This document shows positions 1 through 7,737 of a DNA stretch of 23,429 nt, one piece after another (position 1 is the stretch's first letter; each line of letters starts with the position of its first letter). Made by a program: the position numbers and the translations under genes. A model generated the notes under the pieces. The model was not told where the DNA came from and made no database searches. It saw only the letters and a program-made list of their open reading frames with translations. The stretch is from an uncultured Caulobacter sp. (lineage in GTDB: Bacteria; Pseudomonadota; Alphaproteobacteria; Caulobacterales; Caulobacteraceae): NCBI RefSeq assembly GCF_937900395.1, contig NZ_CALCDX010000042.1, positions 1 through 23,429 of the forward strand. The letters are read 5' to 3'.

Positions 1-240
1 CGCGCCTGCGCACCCGGGTGCTGCGCGGCAAACCGGGCAAAGGCCCGTGGCACGGCCCCGGCCGCCAGCGACGGCAGCGCCGCCAGCGCAATGCGACCCA
101 CCTGCAGCTGCGCCACCTCCTGCACGCGGCGCACGGTCTCCTCCATCTGGTGGCGCAGGAACCGCGCCTGCTCGGCAAACACCTCACCCGCCAGCGTGAG
201 CTGCACGGTACGCGTGGTGCGCTCGAACAGGCGTATCCCC
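1..240 (-). pseudogene. LysR-family transcriptional regulator, fragment
   Basis: Read on the minus strand from 240 to the window edge, this encodes a typical LysR segment: the end of the DNA-binding domain (GIRLFERTTRTVQLTLAGE), the linker helix (EQARFLRHQMEETVRRVQEV) and the start of the effector-binding domain (GRIALAALPSLAAGAVPRAF). The helix-turn-helix proper should precede GIRLFERTT, but upstream codons (positions 241-300) show no LysR similarity and no suitable start. The gene is therefore broken at its 5' end and also runs off the window. LysR proteins are cytoplasmic regulators, but no target can be inferred. The style recalls betaproteobacterial LysR proteins, which is only an impression. 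The identity is clear; whether the break is biological or an assembly join is not. Confidence 0.75.
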
Positions 241-570
241 TGCTGCGATGCGCCGGCCATCGTGCCCGCCCGCTCGCCCGGCAACTGGCGGGCGCGCTGA
301 GGGTTCCGGTTTCGATGGCCGACCTGGGCGAACTGCCGCCCGAGGAAGATCAGGGGTTGCTGGACCGGCTTCAAGAGGTGCTGCGCGTCACGGCTCGCTC
401 CCGGACGGAGACGGATCGCCTCGTCGAGTTCGGCCGCTACATCGGCGAGCCCGAGGTGATCGAGCGGGTGCGGGCGTACCGGGCCGGTCGCGAGGCGCGG
501 TCCGCCCTGATGGATGTCCTGGCCACCGCCGTCGCCAACACCGGCGGCCTCCCGGTCGGATGCACCACCG
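240..570 (+). other. Coding-like block of unknown identity (partial)
   Basis: A plus-strand frame from about 240 to 560 has mostly G or C in third codon positions and reads as a charged, helical protein segment (for example EVLRVTARSRTETDRLVEF and YIGEPEVIERVRAYRAGRE). It has no convincing start: an ATG at 315 gives MADLGELPPEEDQGLLDRLQ with no clear ribosome binding site. It ends by running antisense into the amidase. I do not recognise the family. Codon use suggests a genuine internal piece of another gene, inserted or joined between the LysR fragment and the amidase. The alternative is a chance open frame antisense to an amidase tail that has drifted. Confidence 0.35.
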
Positions 571-1909
571 CCATGGCCGGCGCGCCGGCGACGTTCTGGA
601 CCGGGGTGTAGCCGACATAGGCCATCAGCCGCGCCTGCAGCTCCTCGAACGGAACCCAGCCAGCGACATAGCCCAGCTCGACCGGCGGCTTGCCCAGCAC
701 CGGCGACAGGATGACATCATACTTGGTCAGCCAGGCGTCATAAGCGCCGATCATGGCGTTCAGACGCTTCATGGCGGCGGGCAGGGCGTCCTTGGGCAGC
801 TTGCCGACCAGCTCGGCCATGCCCAGGGTGAAGGGTTCCAGCACCGTGGCGTCGGGCTTGCGGCCCATGGCCTTGGTGACCCCGGTCACCAACTCGGCCG
901 CGCCGCTGGCCCACAGCACGGTGAAGTCCTGGCCAAACTGCGCGCCGTCGACGGGCAGGGCGGTCGGTTCGACCCGATGTCCCAGGTCCTTCAGCAGCTT
1001 GGCGGCGTTCTCGATGGCGGTGCTGACCTCGGGATCCGGGGCGAGGCCCGTGCCGCCGTTCATCACCAGGCCGATCTTCAGCTTCTTCTTCAGCGGCTGG
1101 CCGATCACGCCGATCGGCTTGAACGGCGCGGCCGCGTCGGTGCGCTCGGTCGCGGCGAACATCGCAGCCGAGTCGCGGACGCTGTGGGTCAGCACGTGCG
1201 AGACCGACAGGTCGATGCCCCAGCTGCTGGGGCGGTTCGGGATCATGCGGCCGCGCGAGGGCTTCAGGCCAAACAGGCCGCAATTGGCCGACGGGATGCG
1301 GATCGAGCCGCCGCCGTCGCTGGCGTGGGCGATCGCCACCATGCCCGACGCCACGGCCGCGGCCGCGCCGCCGGACGATCCGCCCGACGAGTGCTTGGCG
1401 TTCCAGGGATTGCGCGTGGGCAGGAAGCCCATCGGCTCGGTCGTCGGCAGGAAGCCGTATTCCGGGGTCGCCGACTTGCCCAGGGTGATCAGGCCCGCCG
1501 CGTCGAAGGCGTCGATATAGGCGGTCTGCTCCTTCTCCGGCTTGGCGCCGAGGCTGACGCGCGTGCCATAGCGCGTCGGCAGGCCCTTGTAGGGGTCCAG
1601 GTCCTTGACCAGGAACGGCACGCCCGCGAACGGTCCGGAGAGCTTGCCGGCCTTGGCCTTGTCCAGCGCGCGCTCGAAGTCCGAGGCGACCAGGGCCTGG
1701 ACCTGCGGCTGCAGCGTCTCGATCCGCTGGATCGCCGCTTCTACCAGCTCGGCCGCGCTGACTTCCTTGCGGCTGACCCGGGCGGCCAGCTCGGTGGCGT
1801 CGGGCGTCCAGGGCGCGGGAGCCGCGGACGACTTGGGCTTGGCGAAAGCTGAAGGCGCGGCCGCGATGGCGGCTGAGGCGGCCAGAAGGCCGCGACGGCT
1901 GAAACGCAT
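437..1909 (-). CDS. Tat-exported amidase (amidase signature family), C-terminus replaced
   Basis: Amidase-signature hydrolase, cleaving amide bonds of an unknown substrate. The start at 1909 follows GGGAGAG seven bases upstream. The N-terminus carries a twin-arginine signal (SRRGLLAAS, cleavage near AFA/KP), suggesting periplasmic export. The Ser-cisSer-Lys triad is intact: K102 in FLVKDL, S178 in GGSSGG and S202 in GGGSIRIPS, with the usual 24-residue spacing between the serines. Similarity continues to VQNVAGAPAM (codon ending at 572). There the family normally has SVPL followed by about 50 residues, but this frame switches to unrelated Arg-rich sequence and stops at 437. The last 45 residues are therefore probably not native, and the protein may be inactive or an assembly artefact. 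A six-pair hairpin (1928-1933 with 1941-1946) lies in its 5' leader. Confidence 0.85.
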   Translation of the reverse strand: MRFSRRGLLAASAAIAAAPSAFAKPKSSAAPAPWTPDATELAARVSRKEVSAAELVEAAIQRIETLQPQVQALVASDFERALDKAKAGKLSGPFAGVPFLVKDLDPYKGLPTRYGTRVSLGAKPEKEQTAYIDAFDAAGLITLGKSATPEYGFLPTTEPMGFLPTRNPWNAKHSSGGSSGGAAAAVASGMVAIAHASDGGGSIRIPSANCGLFGLKPSRGRMIPNRPSSWGIDLSVSHVLTHSVRDSAAMFAATERTDAAAPFKPIGVIGQPLKKKLKIGLVMNGGTGLAPDPEVSTAIENAAKLLKDLGHRVEPTALPVDGAQFGQDFTVLWASGAAELVTGVTKAMGRKPDATVLEPFTLGMAELVGKLPKDALPAAMKRLNAMIGAYDAWLTKYDVILSPVLGKPPVELGYVAGWVPFEELQARLMAYVGYTPVQNVAGAPAMAVVHPTGRPPVLATAVARTSIRADRASRPARYARTRSITSGSPM

Positions 1910-2027
1910 GAAATTCTCTCCCAAGAGCCGGCGTCTTTCGCGCCGGTGATCGTCGTTAAGTTGACCCGGAAGAGACCTTGGCCGCAAGCCCGTGCTACAC
2001 GGCGGCCTTCGGTTTCGGGGATACGTC

Positions 2028-2759
2028 GTGGTCCGCAAGCGCATCGATCAGCTGCTCGTCGAGCGAGGGGTCTTCGACAGCCGCGCCAAGGCTCGCGCGG
2101 CTGTCGAGGCGGGGCGTGTGACGGTGGCTGGCAAGATCGTCGCCAAGCCCTCGGAAAGCGTCGACGAGGACGCCGAGATCGTCGCCGAGGCCGCCCATCC
2201 CTGGGTGGGACGCGGGGCGCTGAAGCTGGTCCGCGCGCTGGACCTGTGGCCGATCGCGGTCGAGGGGCGGGTGGCCGTCGATGTCGGCGCCTCGACCGGC
2301 GGGTTCACCGAGGTCCTGCTGTCGCGCGGGGCGGCCAAGGTGTTCGCCGTCGATGTCGGACGCGACCAGCTTCACGCCAAGCTGAAGGCCGACGATCGCG
2401 TCGCGGACCTGTCGGGTGTCGATGCGCGGGCTCTGGACGCGGACCGCATCCCGACACCGCCGGATCTGGTGGTCAGCGACGTCAGCTTCATCTCCCTGAC
2501 CAAGGCGCTGCCGGCGGCGCTGGATCTCGCCGCCCAGGGCGCCGACCTCGTGGCGCTGATCAAGCCGCAGTTCGAAGCCGGCCGCGAGCATGTCGGCAAG
2601 GGCGGTCTGGTCAAGGATCCGGAAGTCATCGCCCGTGTCGAGCGCGAGATCGTCAGCTTCCTTGAAAGCGCAGGCTGGTCCGTGAAAGGGCTCGCCGAAA
2701 GCCCGATCACGGGAGGCGAGGGCCAGGTCGAGCGTCTCGTCTGGGCGACAAAACGCTGA
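2028..2759 (+). CDS. tlyA: TlyA family rRNA (cytidine-2'-O)-methyltransferase
   Basis: Predicted SAM-dependent 2'-O-methyltransferase of 16S/23S rRNA, sometimes annotated as hemolysin A. An N-terminal S4 RNA-binding domain (RKRIDQLLVERGVFDSRAKA) is followed by an FtsJ-like Rossmann domain with motif I VDVGASTGGFTEVLL. The K-D-K-E catalytic set is visible: Lys in RGALKLVRAL, Asp in VVSDVSFISL, Lys in ALIKPQFEAG and Glu in GEGQVERLVWA. The GTG at 2028 is preferred because RKRIDQLL is the usual family N-terminus and a weak CGGGGA lies upstream; a farther GTG at 1992 would add 12 atypical residues. At about 243 residues the length is normal. The gene is divergent from the amidase, with about 118 bases between them. 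Confidence 0.92.
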   Translation: MVRKRIDQLLVERGVFDSRAKARAAVEAGRVTVAGKIVAKPSESVDEDAEIVAEAAHPWVGRGALKLVRALDLWPIAVEGRVAVDVGASTGGFTEVLLSRGAAKVFAVDVGRDQLHAKLKADDRVADLSGVDARALDADRIPTPPDLVVSDVSFISLTKALPAALDLAAQGADLVALIKPQFEAGREHVGKGGLVKDPEVIARVEREIVSFLESAGWSVKGLAESPITGGEGQVERLVWATKR

Positions 2760-2765
2760 CAAGAA

Positions 2766-2793
2766 ATCGGCCGCCCCCGAGGGAGCGGCCGAT
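2766..2793. terminator. Hairpin terminator between convergent genes
   Basis: A nine-base-pair GC-rich stem, ATCGGCCGC (2766-2774) with GCGGCCGAT (2785-2793), lies just after the tlyA stop and 26 bases beyond the end of the glycine-zipper gene. Read on the minus strand it is followed by TTTCTT, as expected for an intrinsic terminator of the minus-strand gene. On the plus strand the trailing CGTCTTCC is poorer. It probably serves both convergent genes. Confidence 0.6.
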
Positions 2794-2818
2794 CGTCTTC
2801 CACAAGATGGTCGGTCGT

Positions 2819-3406
2819 TTAGTCGACGACCTGGTACTTGCCGTTGGCGTCGGGGCAGACGCGCACAAAGCGCTTCTGGACGCGGCCGTCCGGCAGATAG
2901 ATCGGGCTTTCGGCCAGGGTGCAGCCGTTGATGTCGGCCTTCGGGCGGTCGGCCACGCGATAGCCTTCGTGGCGCTCGTAGCTGCGCTCGTAATAGCTGT
3001 CGCGTTCGGCGTCTCGGCGGGCGTCGTCATACGCGGACGGCGGCGGGGGCGGCGGTTCGTTATAGGCCACCGGCGGCGGGGGAGGCGGCGGAGCGCGACC
3101 TGGGGTGCAGGCGGCCGAGTTCTTGCCGACGTTCGTCCCGATCACCGCGCCCAGCAGGCCGCCCAGCACGGCGCCTTCGGTGCGCGCGCCCTTGGCTGCG
3201 ATGCCGCTGCCGATCGCCGCGCCGATGCCGGCGCCGGCCAGGCCGCCGCCCGTACCGCGCTGCGTCGTCGAGCGCTGGCAGGGGTCGTAGTAATAGCCCT
3301 GGCGGTCATAATAGGCGCCGCCCGAGCCATAGGCCTGGGCCGAGGCCAGGGTCGGCGTGAGAACGCCGCAGACGAGGGCGAAGGTGACGCCCAGAACGGT
3401 CTTCAT
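2819..3406 (-). CDS. Exported glycine-zipper protein with proline-rich linkers
   Basis: Small exported protein of about 195 residues. The start at 3406 gives a Sec signal peptide (MKTVLGVTFALVCGVL...TLASAQA) with AGGAC eight bases upstream; in-frame starts farther out (TTG at 3457) would bury this signal. The mature part has a Tyr/Gly segment, then a glycine zipper (GGLAGAGIGAAIGSGIAA, then AVLGGLLGAVIGTNVGK) typical of proteins that associate with or span the envelope. Two polyproline runs (about seven and six Pro) follow, then a charged Arg/Tyr/Glu stretch and a C-terminal module with two cysteines (NGCTLAESPIYLPDGR and RFVRVCPDANGKYQVVD). No enzymatic motif is seen. Many alphaproteobacteria carry such proteins, of unknown role. 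It converges on tlyA and diverges from the RNA methyltransferase. Confidence 0.85.
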   Translation of the reverse strand: MKTVLGVTFALVCGVLTPTLASAQAYGSGGAYYDRQGYYYDPCQRSTTQRGTGGGLAGAGIGAAIGSGIAAKGARTEGAVLGGLLGAVIGTNVGKNSAACTPGRAPPPPPPPVAYNEPPPPPPSAYDDARRDAERDSYYERSYERHEGYRVADRPKADINGCTLAESPIYLPDGRVQKRFVRVCPDANGKYQVVD

Positions 3407-3599
3407 CTTGGTGGTCCTGCTCTTGGTGGCGGTCATGGTCATGAGAGAGCTTGTCAATTTGGGGGCGGGCCCCGGTCCGTTCGTTGTCCAAGCTATGGCG
3501 TGGCCAATATGAACGGCGCCTGAGCGAGGTGTTCAGCTTCCCTTCCGCGCGGTATGGACGCCTCTGCGCGCCGGTGCTCGGCGCCGAAACGGATATGAA

Positions 3600-4850
3600 A
3601 TGCGAGAACTGACGATCGACGCGGTCGGCGCCCAGGGCGACGGCCTCTCCCGCAATGCGGAGGGCAAGGGCGCGGCGTTCGTGCCCCTGACCCTGCCCGG
3701 CGAGCGGGTGCTGGCCAAGATGGAGGGCGCGCGCGGCGAGGTCGCCGAGATCCTATCCGCAAGCCCGGATCGCGTGACGCCGCCGTGCCGCCATTTCGGG
3801 ACCTGCGGCGGCTGCGCCCTGCAGCACTGGGCGGGCGAGCCCTATCGCGCCTGGAAGGCCGAGCAGATCCGGATCCAGCTGTCGATGGAGGGTCTTGAGA
3901 CCGAGATCCTGCCGACCTTCGCCGCGCCGCCAGCCTCCCGCCGCCGCGTCGCCCTACACGCCCGCAAAGGTCCCAAGGGCGCCGGCGCGCTGCTGGGCTT
4001 CAAGGAGCGCCGTTCCTGGAACCTCGTCCCCATCCAGGAATGCCCGGTCACCGATCCGCGCCTCGTCGCCGCCTTGCCGGCCTTGGCGCGCCTGGCCGAG
4101 CCGTTCCTGGAGCATCCGAAGTCCGCCCCGACCCTGCACGTGACCCTGACCGGCACGGGCCTCGACATCGACGTCACCGGCGTTGAGCGCAAGAGCGGCG
4201 GACTGTCGGCCGACGCCCGCATGCGCGCGGCCATGGCGGCGAGCGAGGGCGACTTCGCCCGCGTCACCATGGCCGGCGAGACCGTCTATGGCGCGCGTCA
4301 GCCGCTGGTGAAGCTGGGGCCGGCGGTGGTGGCCCTGCCGCCCGGCGCCTTCCTGCAGGCCGTGCCCGCCGCCGAGCGCGCCATGGTCGACTTCGCCGTC
4401 GCCGAGGCGCAGGGCGCCAGTCGCCTGGCCGACCTCTATTGCGGCGTCGGCACCTTCACCTTCCGCCTGGCCGAGATCGGCGCGGTGCACGCCGCCGAGA
4501 TGAGCGCGCCAGCGATCGAGGCGCTGAAGGCCGCCATCGGTTCGACGCCGGGCCTCAAGCCGATCCAGGCCGAGGCGCGCGACTTGATCCGCCGTCCGGT
4601 GCTCAGCACCGAGCTCGCCAAGACCGATGTCGTGGTCATCGACCCGCCCCGCGCCGGCGCGGCCGAGCAGACGGTCGAAATCGCCAAGTCCAAGGTCGCC
4701 AAGGTGATCGGCGTGTCGTGCAATCCCGGCACTTTCGCCAAGGACGCCCGCGCCCTGGTCGACGCCGGCTTCCGGCTGGAGAAGGTGCTGCCGGTCGACC
4801 AGTTCGTCTGGTCGCCGCACATCGAACTGGTCGGCGTCTTCTCGCGCTGA
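3600..4850 (+). CDS. TrmA/RlmD-family RNA (uracil-C5) methyltransferase
   Basis: Class I SAM-dependent RNA methyltransferase, predicted to form 5-methyluridine in rRNA or tRNA. Domains in order: N-terminal TRAM-like RNA-binding domain (residues 1-55), an iron-sulfur ligand set C63, C69, C72 (PCRHFGTCGGC) and C148 (IQECPV), a central domain, and a Rossmann fold with motif I DLYCGVGTFTFRL (about 278-290), motif IV VVVIDPPRAGA, catalytic nucleophile C374 in GVSCNPGTFAKD and general base E409 in SPHIELVGVF. All expected catalytic residues are present. It has 416 residues, slightly short but usual for alphaproteobacterial members. RlmD versus TrmA/RlmC specificity cannot be decided here. The ribosome binding site is weak. 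Confidence 0.9.
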   Translation: MRELTIDAVGAQGDGLSRNAEGKGAAFVPLTLPGERVLAKMEGARGEVAEILSASPDRVTPPCRHFGTCGGCALQHWAGEPYRAWKAEQIRIQLSMEGLETEILPTFAAPPASRRRVALHARKGPKGAGALLGFKERRSWNLVPIQECPVTDPRLVAALPALARLAEPFLEHPKSAPTLHVTLTGTGLDIDVTGVERKSGGLSADARMRAAMAASEGDFARVTMAGETVYGARQPLVKLGPAVVALPPGAFLQAVPAAERAMVDFAVAEAQGASRLADLYCGVGTFTFRLAEIGAVHAAEMSAPAIEALKAAIGSTPGLKPIQAEARDLIRRPVLSTELAKTDVVVIDPPRAGAAEQTVEIAKSKVAKVIGVSCNPGTFAKDARALVDAGFRLEKVLPVDQFVWSPHIELVGVFSR

Positions 4851-4916
4851 CACGGCGCCCTGGTTTGCGTCCGTCGCCCCGTCGGCTAAGCAAGGACAGG
4901 GAGCGAGGGCGGCGGA

Positions 4917-5966
4917 TTGCGAACTGACGACGCGGGACGACGGTTCGAGGCGCTGGACGGCCTGCGCGGCGTCGCGGCCGTGGGCGTCATGCTCTATCAC
5001 ATCGGCGGCTGGACCGGCCGGCATGGCCTGGTCCCGCACGGCTATCTCGCCGTCGACTTCTTCTTCTGCCTGTCGGGCTTCGTGCTGGCCCACGCCTATG
5101 GCCGGCGCGAGATCGGCTGGCTGGGCTTCATGCGCCAGCGGCTGATCCGGCTGTGGCCGTTGATCGCCCTGACCATGCTGCTGGGCGCGACCGTCATCAT
5201 TCAGCACCGCGAGCGGGTGCCGGGTTGGCTCGGTCTCGGCCTGCTGATGATCCCGCGCGTCTGGACCAGCGACGACGGCTTCGCGCCGCTTTTCCCTTTG
5301 AATCCGCCGGCTTGGTCGCTGTTCTTCGAGCTCGCCGTGGGCGCCGCCTGGTTCCCCATCCGACGGCTGGGCGTCCTGGGGCATGTGCTGATGATCGTGC
5401 TGCTGATCCCGGTCATGGCCTATGTCGCCTACGGCATGGGCGGGGTGCTGACGGGCTGGGACCGCGGCACCTTCGTGATCAGCTTCCTGCGGACCATCTT
5501 CGCCTTCCTGCTGGGCTGGGGCTGCTATCGCATCCAGGCCTTTACGACCTGGAGCCTGCCCGTCTGGGCCCTGGCCGGCGTGCTGGCGGCCGTGATGAGT
5601 TTTCCGTGGACGCCATTGAATTGGCTCTATGATTTGGTCTGCATGAGCATCGTCTTTCCGCTGGTGGTGCTGGCCGGAACGCGGGATCCGACGGGCGGGT
5701 TGGGGACGCTGTGCCGGGTGTCGGGCGCGATCTCCTATCCTCTTTACGCGCTGCACTGGTTGGGCTGGGAGCTGATGCTGCGCGGCTTCCGGGCGATCGG
5801 CGGCAAGGGCTATCCGATCGGGTTTGCGCTGGTGGCGATCCCGGTCATCATCGGCGGGGCCTGGGCGGTGCTGAAGCTCTATGACGAGCCCGTCCGTCGT
5901 CGCCTGCGGGCTTGGCTAGAAAAACCTGGGCCGGCTGTCGGAAGTGGGCATAGTCCCGCGTCCTAG
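4917..5966 (+). CDS. Acyltransferase family 3 membrane protein (OafA/YrhL type)
   Basis: Integral membrane O-acyltransferase of 349 residues, expected to transfer acetyl or similar groups to a cell-surface glycan or other acceptor. The family N-terminus EALDGLRGVAAVGVMLYHIGG contains the conserved His (H28) of the active site, and FFFCLSGFVLAHAYGRR is the next signature segment. About ten hydrophobic segments follow. The predicted start is TTG at 4917; it follows the purine-rich GGGAGCGAGGGCGG and places the conserved DGLRG motif near the N-terminus, as usual. No glycan gene cluster surrounds it, so the acceptor is unknown. The downstream YCII gene starts 20 bases later and could be co-transcribed. 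Confidence 0.9.
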   Translation: MRTDDAGRRFEALDGLRGVAAVGVMLYHIGGWTGRHGLVPHGYLAVDFFFCLSGFVLAHAYGRREIGWLGFMRQRLIRLWPLIALTMLLGATVIIQHRERVPGWLGLGLLMIPRVWTSDDGFAPLFPLNPPAWSLFFELAVGAAWFPIRRLGVLGHVLMIVLLIPVMAYVAYGMGGVLTGWDRGTFVISFLRTIFAFLLGWGCYRIQAFTTWSLPVWALAGVLAAVMSFPWTPLNWLYDLVCMSIVFPLVVLAGTRDPTGGLGTLCRVSGAISYPLYALHWLGWELMLRGFRAIGGKGYPIGFALVAIPVIIGGAWAVLKLYDEPVRRRLRAWLEKPGPAVGSGHSPAS

Positions 5967-5986
5967 GGGAGAACGAGGACCGCGCG

Positions 5987-6358
5987 ATGCTCTACGCCAT
6001 ACTCTGCTACAATCAGGAAGACGTCGTCTGGGCCTGGTCCAAGGACGAGGAAGACGCGGTCATGCAGAAGCTCGGCGCCGTCCAGGAGCGCCTGGCGCGG
6101 GAGGGCAAGCTCGGGCCCGTCGCTCGGCTGATGCCGACCACGGCGGCCACCACCCTGCGGAAGGACCGCGATCCCCCGCTGGTGCTGGACGGCCCGTTCG
6201 CCGAGACCAAGGAGCAGCTCCTGGGCTTCTACGTCGTCGACTGCGACTCTCTCGACGGCGCGCTGGAGATCGCCAGGGACCTGGGCAAGGCCAATCCAGG
6301 CGGCTCCTACGAGATCCGGCCGATCGCGCTGTTCAACCCCGGCGAGGCCGGCGCATGA
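5987..6358 (+). CDS. YCII/DGPF-domain protein
   Basis: A 123-residue YCII-related protein of the subfamily carrying the DGPF motif (LVLDGPFAETKEQLLGFYVV, with DGPF at residues 68-71). Such proteins adopt a dimeric ferredoxin-like fold; their biochemical activity is not settled. An AGGGGAG-containing leader precedes the ATG. Its stop overlaps the start of the sigma-factor gene by four bases (ATGA at 6355-6358), implying translational coupling. Pairing of DGPF proteins with ECF42-type sigma factors is a known association, so this gene probably acts in the same pathway, perhaps as signal sensor or target. Confidence 0.9.
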   Translation: MLYAILCYNQEDVVWAWSKDEEDAVMQKLGAVQERLAREGKLGPVARLMPTTAATTLRKDRDPPLVLDGPFAETKEQLLGFYVVDCDSLDGALEIARDLGKANPGGSYEIRPIALFNPGEAGA

Positions 6359-7620
6359 CCGACCTGGCCTGGATCGAGGGCGCGGTCGTCGCGGCTCGGC
6401 CCCAGGCCATGGCGGCGCTGCTGCGCTACTTCCGCGACATGGACGCGGCCGAGGAGGCGTTCCAGGACGCCTGCCTGCGCGCGCTGAAGGCCTGGCCCAA
6501 GAACGGTCCGCCGCGTGACCCGACCGCCTGGCTGATCATGGTCGGCCGCAACGCCGCCATCGACGCCGTCCGCAAGACCAGCCGCAACGCGCCGCTGCCG
6601 CCTGAGGAACTGCTCTCCGATTTGGAGGACGCCGAGGCCGAGGCCGCCGAGCGCCTGGATGGTTCTCACTACCGCGACGATGTTCTGCGGTTGCTCTTCA
6701 TCTGCTGCCATCCCGACCTGCCGGCCACCCAGCAGATCGCCCTGGCCCTGCGCATCGTCTCGGGGCTCACGGTCCGCGAGATCGCCCGCGCCTTTCTGGT
6801 CGGCGAGGCGGCCATGGAGCAGCGCATCACCCGCGCCAAGGCCAGGATCGGCGGCGGCGACGCGCCGTTCGAGGCGCCGGGGCCAGTCGAGCGCACCCAG
6901 CGGTTCGCGGCCGTGGCGGCGATGATCTACCTCCTCTTCAACGAGGGCTATTCGGCCAGCGGCCGGGGGAGCGAGGCCAGGGGCGGTCTCTGCGACGAGG
7001 CGATCCGTCTGGCGCGGCTGCTGCTGCGGCTGTTCCCGGCCGAACCGGAGATGATGGGCCTGACCGCCTTGCTCCTGCTGCAGCACGCTAGGGCGGAAGC
7101 GCGGTTCGCCGCCGACGGAACCGCCATCCTGCTTGAGGATCAGGATCGAAGCCTCTGGAATGGCAAGATGATCGGGGAGGGGCTGGCCCTGATCGACAAG
7201 GCCATGCTCAAGCGCGCTCCAGGCCCCTATCAGGTCCAGGCCGCCATCGCCGCGCTGCATGCCCGGGCCGCCCGGCCGGAGGACACCGACTGGCGCGGCA
7301 TCGACCAGCTCTACGCCACGCTGGAGATCATGCAGCCATCGCCGGTGGTGACCCTGAACCGCGCGGTGGCGACGGCGAAGGTGCGGGGACCCGAGGCCGC
7401 CCTGGCCATGGTCGAGCCGCTGGGCGCGCGGCTGGACGGCTATTTCCACTACCACGGCGCGCGGGGCGCGTTCCTGCTGCAGGCGGGACGGCGCCTCGAA
7501 GCGCGCCAGGCCTTTGACCGCGCCATCGCCCTGGCCAACACCGCCGCCGAGGCCGCGAGCATTCGAGGCTATCTCGACCGCCTGACCGCCGAGGCGGAGA
7601 AGACCTCCAATGAAGCTTGA
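6355..7620 (+). CDS. ECF42-like RNA polymerase sigma factor with C-terminal TPR-like extension
   Basis: Extracytoplasmic-function sigma factor of 421 residues, about twice the length of a basic ECF sigma. Region 2 spans roughly residues 15-80 (AAEEAFQDACLRALKAWP, DPTAWLIMVGRNAAIDAVRK) and region 4 about 110-167 (LTVREIARAFLV, EQRITRAKARI). The long C-terminal extension contains the hallmark segment MIYLLFNEGYSAS and a helical, TPR-like region ending with YHGARGAFLLQAGR and EARQAFDRAIALAN. This architecture together with the coupled DGPF gene matches group ECF42. No anti-sigma factor gene is adjacent, which also fits that group, where the C-terminal domain is thought to control activity. The expected target is its own operon; I found no promoter motif to test this. 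Confidence 0.93.
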   Translation: MTDLAWIEGAVVAARPQAMAALLRYFRDMDAAEEAFQDACLRALKAWPKNGPPRDPTAWLIMVGRNAAIDAVRKTSRNAPLPPEELLSDLEDAEAEAAERLDGSHYRDDVLRLLFICCHPDLPATQQIALALRIVSGLTVREIARAFLVGEAAMEQRITRAKARIGGGDAPFEAPGPVERTQRFAAVAAMIYLLFNEGYSASGRGSEARGGLCDEAIRLARLLLRLFPAEPEMMGLTALLLLQHARAEARFAADGTAILLEDQDRSLWNGKMIGEGLALIDKAMLKRAPGPYQVQAAIAALHARAARPEDTDWRGIDQLYATLEIMQPSPVVTLNRAVATAKVRGPEAALAMVEPLGARLDGYFHYHGARGAFLLQAGRRLEARQAFDRAIALANTAAEAASIRGYLDRLTAEAEKTSNEA

Positions 7621-7686
7621 ACGTCCGGCCGAAACTCTAGCTTGCTTCGTCTTTTGATCGCCAGAACCTGCCGCTCGGCGTGAAGA

Positions 7687-7712
7687 GGAACTCGCCGGCC
7701 GCGCGCCGGGTT
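7687..7712 (+). promoter_or_regulatory. Candidate EcfG/SigT general-stress promoter
   Basis: GGAAC at 7687-7691, 17 bases, then GGTT at 7709-7712. The general-stress consensus in Caulobacter and relatives is GGAAC-N16/17-CGTT, so eight of nine bases match. The spacing to the downstream gene is sensible: the -10 element lies 25 bases before the ATG at 7738, leaving room for a start site and the AGAGGAGGA ribosome binding site (7725-7733). Inference from motif only. Confidence 0.4.
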
Positions 7713-7737
7713 TCCTCCCTACCCAGAGGAGGAAGCC

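Noticed and set aside
1961..2000. TTGACC and GCTACAC upstream of tlyA as a promoter pair
   Set aside because: The spacing of about 26 bases is far too long for the Caulobacter housekeeping promoter.
3452..3457. TTGACA on the minus strand as a -35 for the glycine-zipper gene
   Set aside because: No acceptable -10 at 16-18 bases or of the Caulobacter GCTANAWC type downstream, so not listed as a promoter.
3954..5756. A 600-codon open frame on the minus strand, antisense to the RNA methyltransferase and acyltransferase
   Set aside because: Composition is Gln/Arg/His/Asp rich with no family motifs, and the opposite strand holds two clear genes. High-GC genomes commonly give such shadow frames.
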